Source: Streptomyces zagrosensis (GTDB lineage: Bacteria; Actinomycetota; Actinomycetes; Streptomycetales; Streptomycetaceae). From it: DNA of 64,000 nt. The position numbers and the translations under genes are program-made. The notes beneath the pieces were generated by a model that ran no database searches, was not told where the DNA came from, and worked only from the letters and a program-made list of their open reading frames with translations. Below are positions 27,901 to 35,136 of this stretch, one piece after another (within the stretch, counting starts at the first letter, position 1; each line of letters opens with the position of its first letter). The DNA lies in the NCBI RefSeq assembly GCF_014203645.1, contig NZ_JACHJL010000012.1:229853-293852 (forward strand), read 5' to 3'.

Positions 27901-28196
27901 GGGTCGGCGTTCTCAACGAACTGCGGTACTAGCAGTGTGAGCAGGGAGCCGTTCTGTACGGCTTCGGAGACAACGAAGCCCTTGGTCTCGATACCGTCAT
28001 CGTCTGGTCCGGCCAGCCTCAGGGAGTCCAGCTGTTCTGGTCCGATGTCGGAGCCCCGGAGATCGACCACATACTGGCCCGGATCACCGCGCCGGGCCGC
28101 CCGCCCGACGAGCTGCCAGCGTGGCTGCCTTCCCGCACCTCCTTCGACGGCGATCCACTCGCTGAGAGCCGAGGCGATCTCCTCGCGCCATCCCAC
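24906..28196 (-). CDS. Upf1-like helicase fused to PLD nuclease (Mokosh type II-like)
   Basis: A 1096-residue protein from the GTG at 28196, with GGGGGA upstream. The superfamily 1 helicase has Walker A GPPGTGKT at 170-177, a long helical insert (about 250-560) rich in Ala, Glu and Arg, Walker B LIDEAG near 582, and motif VI NVAVTRTKTRLYVV. The C-terminal domain carries one phospholipase D HKD motif, HQKIAVFD with GSLN, near residue 990. It ends in a zinc-ribbon-like C-x2-C-x18-C-x4-C. A single-gene fusion of a COG1112 helicase to PLD is the architecture described for Mokosh type II (MkoC) anti-phage proteins, and the setting beside BREX supports a defence role. Other helicase-PLD fusions exist, so the exact system name is an inference. 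The gene stands alone and faces the BREX operon. Confidence 0.8.
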   Translation of the reverse strand: MGWREEIASALSEWIAVEGGAGRQPRWQLVGRAARRGDPGQYVVDLRGSDIGPEQLDSLRLAGPDDDGIETKGFVVSEAVQNGSLLTLLVPQFVENADPHLWMLKQPPTFLIEALRDGIAGLGEHPLATALATAMIGGPSAHAVDPPGFHLAQADAYRACLGEGVHLVWGPPGTGKTTVLKRAIGDLIAQGRRVLLVSATNIAVDNALLGVVREKRHEFGDIVRVGPPHLREVAEDPSVSLPLMVRSRLTEAAARRAELEAELVGIRDRAQQLTALESNLAGFDAPSYFAALKFVRTPGQDVAATQAWVIEVEEQLSQAVQRLDHLGEATGTAQARQRAAEAAKDRWREVDDLSEEITRVREAAGNSEADALLADDHRRSLERRLKELEAKGAVGRWRQRDTITGIQGELASARRAATDARIAAQGARATATAHIARLGARVNALVETIPLTLDQIGRLEADNMSLMAECKQAEQQALAIEQEAIRASETAGRARKAHDLAEQAAERGWPAQHDRAERLRPAVAADRTRRPELEKQYQLAQEGYERLARNAQGEIIKSAKLVATTLARFRTNRTVFEGPYDVVLIDEAGAATLPEVLLATGKADRAAVLLGDFMQLGPVIPPALGNSDRPDIVRWLHPDVFQHCGIHEPSDAEAHPSCVTLTEQHRFGPAVMRLANDLAYGGVLTGGPQVLRERPENDPEIVLIDTDGLDGLARAHLTGSRKGWWPAGSLITRALVELHREQGEEAGIVTPYGVQAEATLEALRDVEDAGRPLAEVGTAHRFQGREFDVVVFDTVEGSGDSRELWMALAHRQPGADAWHRNGIRLFNVAVTRTKTRLYVVAGGARVRNAKPGTALSRLAALIGSPGVRVLKAKHLIAPPTAPVPLRGEFGTALAEVLGRHVEVTDVHDETTFYDTFAEEINRAKRSLWLWAPWVAKRLRSLLPALSAAADRGVRITVFIRDDTDQLQRKSANQALITDLRAVAHTVIPMNVMHQKIAVFDEQTVLLGSLNALSQNWTREVMVSMRGAYFARKLLAHEHAETFAHPPKCGRCQGTEIEIRRRKNGNWFWRCYAIACKTTPSGRSNAWTQGIHLRGNR

Positions 28197-28930
28197 CTAC
28201 CGTCCCCCGATCCGGTCGCCTGCCCGCTGCTGCGCCGCACCCTATCCACCTGGTGGTTGTCACATATAGTGAATGGCCGATGGTCGGCAGGCTCAACGTG
28301 GTCGTCAGCCGACCGTCCGGCGAGATCCGGCCAGCTTCAGCGGCACGCAGCGTGATCTGAGTAAGCTCCTCGACCCGCCGCCATAACCTACCCAGCCAGC
28401 CCGGTCGGTGAGCCTTCCCGGGTGGTGCTCGGTGGAACAGAGCATCCGTCCATCTCCAGTGGAGTTTCGCTGCGCCGTCGCGTAGCGCATTGGGGCTGAT
28501 CCCGTGCTGCACACGGCGTGGGGCGCGGTGCAATCGCGCGCCATCGACGCCAGTCGGACGTGCTGTACGGGCGTATGAGGCGGTACGGAAGTGACAGCAG
28601 TGGTGTTGGCGCGCGCCGCCTCCAAGGAGAGGCATCGGCCCTGGTTGAGAGCGATTCCCGGCCCGGTGCGGCGGCTACGCACTGTGTGGAAGGGCCAGCT
28701 GGCTGGGATGGAGACGCGCACGCGGCGCTCCCTCTTCGGCTGCGTCGCACTACGTGTCGTTCCGGGTGATGCCGCCGACCAGGTCCACTGCAATCCGGCT
28801 CGCCCTGGCGTGCGTTCCGTGGCCCGTCCGGCCGGCGATCGTCACTGTCCATGTCGTGGACGAGGAAGCGCGCCGGTCTAGTGCTTAGCACTGCAACGGT
28901 GTCTGTGGTGAAGGGAAGCCAGTTGTCATG
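28197..28930. other. Gene-free stretch upstream of the helicase-PLD gene
   Basis: About 730 bases with several overlapping open frames on both strands but no consistent codon bias, domain or ribosome binding site. It must hold the promoter of the minus-strand helicase gene. The AT-rich piece TTGTCACATATAGTGAATGG at 28257-28276 is a candidate promoter region. Confidence 0.4.
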
Positions 28931-29265
28931 GGCTATGTCCGCGTCGTTTGTAGTGGCTGTTGCGGGCTTGGTGTTGTCGTCTGCGGCGCCATGCGACCAG
29001 TGGAGGATGTGGTCGGCCGGGGTGGGACGACGGTCGGTGAGGCGGGCGATCAGGCGTCTGATCTCGCCGAGGCTGAAGTGGATGAGCGGGGAGGGTCCGT
29101 TTCTGCTTTATCCGTATCCAGCTGGCGGGCGCGCAGGATGGTCAGGCAGGCGTGGGCGGTCACGGCCAAGGTCATGTGGCGGTGCCAGCCGGGGTAGCGG
29201 CGGACCTGGTAGTCGTCCAGTGTGCACTCCTGCTTCGCGCTCTGGAAGCCGGGGGTCGGTCAGGA
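28931..29265 (-). pseudogene. Remnant of an IS701-family transposase (C-terminal end)
   Basis: On the minus strand the pieces read DDYQVRRYPGWHRHMTLAVT, then AHACLTILRARQL; after a frameshift IHFSLGEIRRLIARL and ILHWSH; and after another RRRRQHQARNSHYKRRGHS. This is the conserved end of IS701/IS4-like transposases common in Streptomyces. At least two frameshifts and the missing N-terminal part make it non-functional. It abuts the Tn3 fragment almost exactly, so the two elements recombined or nested here. Confidence 0.75.
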
Positions 29266-29271
29266 TGCGGC

Positions 29272-29650
29272 GGCCGATGCAAGGTCGAGTCGGTCAACCG
29301 GTTCTCCCAGTGGATCGGCTTCGGCAACCGCGGCGTCATCGCCGACAACGACCTCATCGAGCAGGAGAAGGCGATGAAGTGCAACACGCCGCTCACGAAC
29401 GCGGTGATCTTCCACAGTGCCCTGGACATCGCGGAGATCGTTCGGCAGCTGCGCGGAGGGCTGGGAGATACACCCGGAGGATCTGGCGCACATCTCGCCG
29501 TACTTGACCGAGCACATCAACCGGTTCGGCGAGTACAGCACCCACGAACTCGGCATCCGGCCCGACGCGTACGACCCAGAACCCGATGCTGACCTCACCC
29601 CGCTGCGTGAGCAGGACCTGACCGCCGCCGCCCTCGGCCAGGCCGCTTGA
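29272..29650 (+). pseudogene. Remnant of a Tn3-family transposase (C-terminal end)
   Basis: The plus strand reads RFSQWIGFGNRGVIADNDLI, EQEKAMKCNTPLTNAVIFHS and ALDIAEIVRQLR; then after a one-base shift near 29455 GWEIHPEDLAHISPYLTEHI and NRFGEYSTHELGI, to the stop at 29650. This is the highly conserved end of Tn3-family transposases (Tn4556-like in Streptomyces). Only the last 125 or so codons remain, and no terminal inverted repeat or resolvase is visible nearby. Confidence 0.8.
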
Positions 29651-29768
29651 CCGACTGCGACGACCTTCGTCTCGAAGGTGCCGGACTACTGGCGCGGACG
29701 CGTGTCGGTGCCGTCGATGGAGCCGCGACCAAGCGGCGAGCAGGCAACGAAGCCCGTGTTGAGCTGCT

Positions 29769-30608
29769 TCACTCACTCTCTCGTTCGAGAAGGGCGCGGA
29801 AGGTGCCCGCGGGTCGTCCGGTGAGGCGCTGGACGGTGTCGGTGGTGCGGTTCTCCGCCCCCTCGGCGATGGCACGGTCCATGCCGGCCAGCATCGAGGC
29901 GAACTCCAGCGGCAGTTGCGCCGCGAGGCGGTCACGCATCTGTTCGTAGGGCAAACGGTGGTGGCGCACGGGCCGGCCGGTGACCTGGGTGATGGTGGTG
30001 GCGATGTCGTCGTAGCTGAGCGTTTCCGGCCCGGTGAGGACGAGGTCGGTGTTGGGGGCATGTGCGTCGGTCAGAGCGTGGACGGCGACGGCCGCGATGT
30101 CCTCAACATCGACGAAGCCGACCCGGCCGCCCCCGGCCGCGGTCCAAAGGGCGCCTTCTTCACGGATGCTCACGGCGTGCGCGTGCGTGCCGGTGAAGTT
30201 CTGCATGAACCACGAGGGCCGCAGCACCGCCCACTGTTGGAACTGATCGGGCAGGGCCTGGTGCACTATGCCCACCGTCGGGCTGCCCTCGGGGATGGCC
30301 GAGGAACTGAGGAGCACCGCACGGTGCACTCCGGCAGTGCGGGCCTGCCGGAGAAACGGCAGCATGATCGCCGCCGGGTCGGCGTCGCCCACGGGTGGGA
30401 TCAGGTAGACGCGGTCGGCTTCGTCGAGGGCGGCGGCGTGGGTGGCGGGGTCGTACCAGTCGAAGGCGACCGGCTCGGCGCCGGGGACCGGAGTGGCGCG
30501 GCGGCTGGCGGCCTTGACTCGGTGGCCGGCGGCTGCCAGCTGCGCGGCGGTGCGGCTGCCGGTGGTGCCGGTGGCGCCGATGACCAAAGTGGTGCCGGTG
30601 GTTGTCAT
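29769..30608 (-). CDS. NmrA-like NAD(P)-binding reductase
   Basis: A 279-residue protein with an N-terminal Rossmann motif GATGTTG at residues 13-19. It continues as an atypical short-chain dehydrogenase of the NmrA/quinone-oxidoreductase (QOR2-like) type, lacking a classical YxxxK. The ATG overlaps the stop of the SnoaL-like gene as ATGA, so the two are co-transcribed. Proteins of this kind reduce quinones or act as redox sensors; the substrate is unknown. The divergent TetR regulator probably controls the pair. Confidence 0.8.
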   Translation of the reverse strand: MTTTGTTLVIGATGTTGSRTAAQLAAAGHRVKAASRRATPVPGAEPVAFDWYDPATHAAALDEADRVYLIPPVGDADPAAIMLPFLRQARTAGVHRAVLLSSSAIPEGSPTVGIVHQALPDQFQQWAVLRPSWFMQNFTGTHAHAVSIREEGALWTAAGGGRVGFVDVEDIAAVAVHALTDAHAPNTDLVLTGPETLSYDDIATTITQVTGRPVRHHRLPYEQMRDRLAAQLPLEFASMLAGMDRAIAEGAENRTTDTVQRLTGRPAGTFRALLERESE

Positions 30609-31024
30609 CGGTTGCTCCCGGTGAAGTCGGTGTCGAGAACCGCGAGGGGGTTCCAGTAGTCGCGGTACGACGTGAAGCGCCCGTCCTGAACCGTGACGAC
30701 GGCGATGTAGGTCATGTCGAAGGGGCGGTCGCCCTGCACGAGACGGCCGACGCCGCGCATCTCGACCACGATGGTCTCCGGGGCGGTGGTCTGGTGGATC
30801 AACAGCTCGGGGAAATCATGCAGATCGATGTGGTCCGGGTAGTGGCGCATGTACGCGGCGATGGCTTCCCTGTTCTCCAGACGCTTCGGCGAACCGTCAG
30901 GCGCGAAAGGGAACTCCATGGAGCCGTCCTCGGCCCACAGGCCGACCCACGCGGGAATGTCCTTATCCAGCAGCAGCCGCAGGCTGTGGCGGTAGAGGTC
31001 GGTCGGAGAAGTCGGTGCGGACAT
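30605..31024 (-). CDS. SnoaL-like / NTF2-fold protein
   Basis: A 139-residue protein of the small alpha+beta barrel (NTF2-like) type. It has the usual pattern of an N-terminal helix (LLLDKDIPAWVGLWAEDG), a central helix (NREAIAAYMRHYPDHIDL) and C-terminal strands ending in YRDYWNPL. The ATG at 31024 has GGAGG six bases upstream. SnoaL-like proteins include polyketide cyclases, hydrolases and many uncharacterised enzymes, so no reaction is assigned. It is first in the two-gene operon with the NmrA-like reductase. Confidence 0.8.
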   Translation of the reverse strand: MSAPTSPTDLYRHSLRLLLDKDIPAWVGLWAEDGSMEFPFAPDGSPKRLENREAIAAYMRHYPDHIDLHDFPELLIHQTTAPETIVVEMRGVGRLVQGDRPFDMTYIAVVTVQDGRFTSYRDYWNPLAVLDTDFTGSNR

Positions 31025-31046
31025 GGGTATCCTCCATCCAAAGAAT

Positions 31047-31063
31047 GCGGACCCTCGGTCCGC
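31047..31063. promoter_or_regulatory. Operator candidate 1 for the divergent TetR regulator
   Basis: The perfect palindrome GCGGACC ctc GGTCCGC lies in the gap between the SnoaL-like gene and the TetR gene. A second copy of the core sits 26 bases away. Paired palindromes in a divergent promoter are the usual layout for TetR autoregulation. Confidence 0.65.
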
Positions 31064-31072
31064 TTAACGATA

Positions 31073-31087
31073 CGGACCCGTGGTCCG
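31073..31087. promoter_or_regulatory. Operator candidate 2 for the divergent TetR regulator
   Basis: CGGACC cgt GGTCCG repeats the inverted core of the site at 31047-31063 with a different 3-base centre. It ends 20 bases before the TetR start, so a bound repressor would block both divergent promoters. Confidence 0.65.
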
Positions 31088-31107
31088 CTTCGCAAATGGA
31101 GGAGAGC

Positions 31108-31716
31108 ATGCCCGAGCGCAAGCCCCGCAAGGATGCTGCCCGCAACCGGCAGGCCCTCCTCGCAGCCGCCGACGCCCTCTTTGCCCGCTGCGACAGCCCG
31201 GACGGCGTCACCCTGGCCGCCATCGCAGCGGAGGCCGGTGTCGGCAAAGGCACGCTTTTCCGGGCCTTCGGCGACCGCCCGGGTCTGCTCCGCGCGCTGT
31301 ACGCAGCGCGGCTCGAACCGGTCAAGGAGGCCGTCGAAGCCGGGCCGCCGCCCCTGGGCCCCACCACCCCGCCCCAACAGCGCGTGCCTGCCCTGCTTGA
31401 CGCCCTCCTGTGCTTCAAACTCGACAACCGCCGCCTCGCGCTGGCCCTGGAGGAAACCGGGAACGGCAGCCCGTACCGAGCGGAGCATTACGAGCATTGG
31501 CACAACCTGCTCGACACCATGCTGGCGCGAATTCCGGGCCTGACCGACAGCGACTTCACCGCCCACGCCCTGCTCGCCGCCGTCAGGGCCGATCTTGTCG
31601 AGCACCTAGCTGGCAACGAGCGTGTGCCACGCGAAAGGCTGCGAGCCAAATTGGCGGCCTTCACCGCCCGAGTTCTGGACTCCGGCCCCATGCGGGAACT
31701 GGCCGGCGACGACTAA
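31108..31716 (+). CDS. TetR/AcrR-family transcriptional regulator
   Basis: A 202-residue protein. I chose the ATG at 31108 because GGAGGAGAGC directly precedes it; an ATG four codons upstream lies in that ribosome binding site. The N-terminal helix-turn-helix (residues about 10-55) contains AAIAAEAGVGKGTLFRAFGD, the typical TetR recognition region. The C-terminal ligand-binding domain is variable. It is divergent from the SnoaL/NmrA pair and separated by two palindromes, so it is very likely their repressor and its own. The inducer is unknown. Confidence 0.9.
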   Translation: MPERKPRKDAARNRQALLAAADALFARCDSPDGVTLAAIAAEAGVGKGTLFRAFGDRPGLLRALYAARLEPVKEAVEAGPPPLGPTTPPQQRVPALLDALLCFKLDNRRLALALEETGNGSPYRAEHYEHWHNLLDTMLARIPGLTDSDFTAHALLAAVRADLVEHLAGNERVPRERLRAKLAAFTARVLDSGPMRELAGDD

Positions 31717-32388
31717 CTAGCGGTCCAGCCAAGGTAAGACCAGAAGCCGCCACGCCATGAACGCGGCAGCGCGCAACTCTCATGAGCCTGCGGGCTACCG
31801 CGTGGCCGCTGATGCGTGATGACCACTGTCCAGGCTGGGACGGCAACCGCCGAACGGGCGAAGGCCGAGTCGCGGCCGTAGCGCACCGGGGCAACCGGCG
31901 CGGGGCGTGCGCGTAATCGCACACCTTTTTTGGGGAGAGGTGGTTCACCGTGAACCATGGGGGGCTGCACCTGTAGCCGGCCCCGGCGGGCACCTTGCCG
32001 TACGGCGGACTCCGGGCCGACGGGCGTACATATCAGTGCCACCTCGCATGATGGGGATGCGGCAAGCTGCCTGTCGGGGCTTCGTACGGGACCAGCCGGT
32101 GGGACACCCCGCCGGTGTCGATGCTGTCCGCGTGCAAGTGGACCGGGACGCCATCGCGCCAGGTGCGGACTTGGTGGGGGTACGAAGCTCGCCGGCGTGC
32201 TCGTGGCGGGTGAGGATGACCGCCCTGTCGTGGGAGGGCAGTTCGCGTGCCCTTCGGACACGTTTCTGAGGTACGGGGGCCGGGGCGATGCCCGGGCCGC
32301 AGGCGGGGGTTCTGTCGCCAACGGGGTACCGACCGGGTGCGTGCATGTCTACGGGTCGTCCCACCGGGGGCGTTCTTCGCCGCGGCGG
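31717..32388. other. Gene-free stretch with a 17-base palindrome
   Basis: About 670 bases without a supported gene. Long open frames on both strands arise from the high GC content and lack domains. The notable element is a perfect palindrome at 31941-31957. One minus-strand reading near 32060-32170 (VPVHLHADSIDTGGVSHRLV) looks protein-like but has no start or clear family. Confidence 0.4.
31941..31957. repeat. Perfect palindrome TGGTTCAC-C-GTGAACCA
   Basis: Eight-base arms around a single C, preceded by a T tract (CCTTTTTTGGGG at 31924-31935). It could be an operator or part of a small RNA or terminator structure. No adjacent gene explains it. Confidence 0.4.
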
Positions 32389-33672
32389 TCAGGGGCTGTC
32401 GCGGCGGGCGGGGGTCCGGGAGAAGGTGCGGGTGCTGGGGACGAGGGCGGCGGTGGCTGGTGCCGCGAAGCAGACGACCGCGCAGCCCGCGAGGACCGCA
32501 GTGGTGCCGAAGGTGTCGATGGCGGGGGCGATGACGGCGAGGCCGACCGGGGCGAGGCCGTAGGAGAGCAGGAAGTCCAGGGAGGAGACCCGGGCCAGTT
32601 TGTCTGGGGCGACCTCGCGTTGGGCGGCAGTGAACCACGGCACGTTGAACAGTTCGATGCCGATGCCCGCGAGGGCGTAAGCGGCCATCACGACGGCTGG
32701 GTGCACGGGGAACACCAGGCTGAGAGGGGCGAATCCGTAGCCGGCCAGGCCGGCCAGGGCGGCCCAGCCGGGGGAGCGGGGGCGCCAGCGGGCGATGAGC
32801 AGCGCACCGCCCAGCGCTCCGGCGGTGTAGGCGGTCATCACGCCCGCCAGGACGACCTCGGTTCCGTATTCGTCGCGGCTGACCATGGGGAGGGCGACGC
32901 CGGTCGCGGAGTAGCCGGTGGCTATGACGGCGGTCAGTGCGCCCAGGCCGGCGAGAAACCAGGGGTGCCTGCGTGCCTCGCGTACGCCCTCTGTGAATTC
33001 GGCCAGGAAGGACACCATGCCCGTCCCGGCCGAGGGCTCTGACGCGTCGTTCGCAACCCCCGGCCGTGCGCCCCGTCCGGGCACGCAGGCCGCGGCCAGC
33101 CAGAGCAGCCCGATGCCCACCAGTAGTGCCCAGGTGTCCCAGAAGACGGCGAGCAGCGCCGCCAGAAAGGGGCCCACGAGCGTGGTGACCCGCACCGCCA
33201 GGGTCATGGCGGCGTTGGCCTGCTGCCTGCGACCGGCATCGACCACCTCGGCGGTCAGGGCCTGGAAGGCAGGTCGGCAGGCGCCCTGGCCCGCTCCCGC
33301 CACCGCGGCGGCTGCCGCCATCAGCAGCACCGAGCGGTCCAGGCCGACGGCGATCACCGGCGCTGCGGCTCCGGCGGCGAGCCCCGCCCACAGCACGACG
33401 CCCCGGCGGGAGTGCCGGTCGGCCAGCACCCCGGCCACGGGCACTGCGGCGAGGAACCCAACGGTGCGCGCCGCGAGCAGCAGGCCGAGGTCGGTGGCCG
33501 TCAGGGTCCGGTCCAAGACGGCGAGGCCGAGGACGAAGGGCAGGGCCCAGGTAGCCAAGCCCGATGCGGTGGCGCCCGTCCACAGGCGCAGGAAGGCCAG
33601 GTCGAGCAGGATCGAGCGCTGCTTGGGGGGCGGAGACTCGGCGGAGGTGGGAGGGGCGGAGGGGGTGGGCAC
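32389..33672 (-). CDS. MFS exporter, probable metallophore efflux (EntS-like)
   Basis: A 427-residue protein with about 12 membrane segments. I chose the GTG at 33672 because AGGAG lies ten bases upstream; the frame stays open to 33771. Segments begin at LRLWTGATASGLATWALPFV, and the DRHSRRGVV loop between segments 2 and 3 is the MFS motif A. The type resembles EntS-like siderophore exporters. A Zur-like palindrome lies at 33806-33820, upstream of the start, and the divergent operon encodes a FecCD-type importer with its own such site. This supports export of a metal chelator under metal-responsive control. The substrate is an inference. Confidence 0.8.
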   Translation of the reverse strand: MPTPSAPPTSAESPPPKQRSILLDLAFLRLWTGATASGLATWALPFVLGLAVLDRTLTATDLGLLLAARTVGFLAAVPVAGVLADRHSRRGVVLWAGLAAGAAAPVIAVGLDRSVLLMAAAAAVAGAGQGACRPAFQALTAEVVDAGRRQQANAAMTLAVRVTTLVGPFLAALLAVFWDTWALLVGIGLLWLAAACVPGRGARPGVANDASEPSAGTGMVSFLAEFTEGVREARRHPWFLAGLGALTAVIATGYSATGVALPMVSRDEYGTEVVLAGVMTAYTAGALGGALLIARWRPRSPGWAALAGLAGYGFAPLSLVFPVHPAVVMAAYALAGIGIELFNVPWFTAAQREVAPDKLARVSSLDFLLSYGLAPVGLAVIAPAIDTFGTTAVLAGCAVVCFAAPATAALVPSTRTFSRTPARRDSP

Positions 33673-33805
33673 GGGGGGCGCACTCCTGTCGGGGCGACGG
33701 ATCGGACGCGAACCGGCTGCAACGTCCCTGACCGACAGTGGGGTTGTGCGATGGGACCGGCCGTGGCACACGGCGGGCAGCGCTGTGCCGGCAACACTAC
33801 CGCAG

Positions 33806-33820
33806 TGATAATCATTTCCA
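33806..33820. promoter_or_regulatory. Zur-like box upstream of the MFS exporter
   Basis: TGATAATCATTTCCA matches the actinobacterial Zur palindrome TGAAAATCATTTTCA at 13 of 15 positions. It lies in the divergent intergenic region on the exporter side. The similarity to E. coli Fur hexamers (GATAAT) is noted, but Streptomyces iron control normally uses IdeR/DmdR sites of different sequence. Confidence 0.6.
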
Positions 33821-33952
33821 TTAACATCCCGCAGGTCGCCGCCTCGCGTTGAGCCCCTCGGTCCCGCGTCGCCTGTCGATCCGGCCGCCTGGCGAGGTGG
33901 CTGCCTGTTGATCTGGCCGTCTGCCGAGGTGGGCGCATGCTAGGTTCCCTCA

Positions 33953-33967
33953 TGAACATGATTGTCA
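33953..33967. promoter_or_regulatory. Zur-like box upstream of the FecCD-type importer operon
   Basis: TGAACATGATTGTCA matches TGAAAATGATTTTCA at 13 of 15 positions and is nearly palindromic. It lies 28 bases before the permease start, where binding would block transcription. It pairs with the site at 33806-33820 to give both divergent operons a metal-responsive operator. Confidence 0.65.
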
Positions 33968-33995
33968 TTAGCGAAAGAAAGTGCAGGTAGCTCAC

Positions 33996-35135
33996 GTGCC
34001 TCCGTCCTCGACCTCCGTGTCCTCGGCTGCCGGGGGCGCGGCCGAACCGGCGGAGGCGTCAACGCCTCGGCCCGCAGCGGCTGTGCGGGGCCGGCTCGCG
34101 TCTCGGAAGGCGCTGCTGCTCACCTGCTTGGTGATGGCCGCCGTTCTGCTCGTGTCCGTTGTCGTCGCCATCGGGCTCGGTCCCACGGTCGTCACCCCGG
34201 GGGAGACCGCCCGCCATTTGTGGGCGGCTCTTACCGGCGGCCGTGTCGGTGCGGACGAGGCGACGACGTACCAGATCATTTGGCAGATCCGTACGCCGCG
34301 AGTGCTGCTGGCAGCACTCGTGGGGGCTGGGCTGAGCGCGATCGGAGTGGCGATTCAGGCCATGGTGCGCAACGCGCTGGCCGACCCCTTCGTCCTCGGC
34401 GTCTCCTCGGGTGCCTCCGTAGGTGCCGTCTGGGTCACCGTCACCGGAGGGCTCGCGGCACTCGGCATCTACGCTGTCTCCGTCGGTGCCTTCATCGGTG
34501 CGCTCGTCGCCTCGCTCCTGGTATACGCGGCCTCCTCCAGCCGGGGCGCGCTGTCGCCGCTGCGCCTCGTGTTGACGGGCGTGGCCATGTCGCTGGGCTT
34601 CCAGGCCGTCATGAGCCTGATCATCTACTTCGCGCCGGACAGCGAGGCGACGAGCATGGTCCTGTACTGGACCATGGGCAGTTTCGGCGCCGCGACCTGG
34701 GGCGCGCTGCCCGTCGTGTCCGTCGTGGTGATCGCCGGACTCGCGGTCCTCTACCGGTACGGGCGAGTGCTGGACGTCCTCTCTCTCGGTGACGAGACCG
34801 CCGCGAGCCTCGGCTTCGATCCCGACCGGCACCGCAAGGTGCTGCTGGTCCTTGTCTCGCTCGTCACGGGCGTCATGGTCGCCGTCAGCGGTGCCATCGC
34901 CTTTGTCGGACTCGTCATGCCGCACGTGGTGCGGATGGTCGTCGGTGCTACGCACGCCCGCGTCCTCGCCGTGGCCCCACTGGTCGGAGCGATCTTCATG
35001 GTGTGGGTCGATCTGGCAGCACGAACGCTGGTCGCCCCGCGCGAGCTGCCGCTGGGGATCATCACCGCGCTCGTGGGGGTGCCCATCTTCATCGCCCTAC
35101 TGCGCCGCAGGGGCTACACGTTCGGAGGGCGCTGA
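33996..35135 (+). CDS. FecCD-family metallophore ABC transporter permease
   Basis: A 379-residue membrane protein. GTG at 33996 is chosen because AGG lies eight bases upstream; GTG at 33981 is possible. After a 45-residue Ala/Pro-rich cytoplasmic tail come about nine to ten membrane segments. FecCD/BtuC signatures are visible: RTPRVLLAALVGAGLSAIGV, the DPFVLGVSSGASVGAV loop, LVLTGVAMS, and IAFVGLVMPHVVRM, followed by ELPLGIITALVGVPIFI. This family moves siderophores, haem or corrinoids across the cytoplasmic membrane. The ATPase gene starts two bases after the stop and the binding lipoprotein follows. A single permease implies a homodimer. Confidence 0.92.
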   Translation: MPPSSTSVSSAAGGAAEPAEASTPRPAAAVRGRLASRKALLLTCLVMAAVLLVSVVVAIGLGPTVVTPGETARHLWAALTGGRVGADEATTYQIIWQIRTPRVLLAALVGAGLSAIGVAIQAMVRNALADPFVLGVSSGASVGAVWVTVTGGLAALGIYAVSVGAFIGALVASLLVYAASSSRGALSPLRLVLTGVAMSLGFQAVMSLIIYFAPDSEATSMVLYWTMGSFGAATWGALPVVSVVVIAGLAVLYRYGRVLDVLSLGDETAASLGFDPDRHRKVLLVLVSLVTGVMVAVSGAIAFVGLVMPHVVRMVVGATHARVLAVAPLVGAIFMVWVDLAARTLVAPRELPLGIITALVGVPIFIALLRRRGYTFGGR

Positions 35136-35136
35136 A

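Noticed and set aside
31713..32321. Minus-strand frame of 202 codons after the TetR gene
   Set aside because: No ribosome binding site, no recognisable domain, and biased composition typical of non-coding GC-rich DNA.
32033..33769. Open frame of 578 codons overlapping the MFS exporter
   Set aside because: Arg/Pro/His-rich with no membrane segments, in the wrong frame of a clear MFS gene.
33806..33820. Reading the box as an E. coli-type Fur site
   Set aside because: Part of it resembles Fur hexamers, but Streptomyces iron regulons use IdeR/DmdR sites, and the other boxes in the window fit Zur better.
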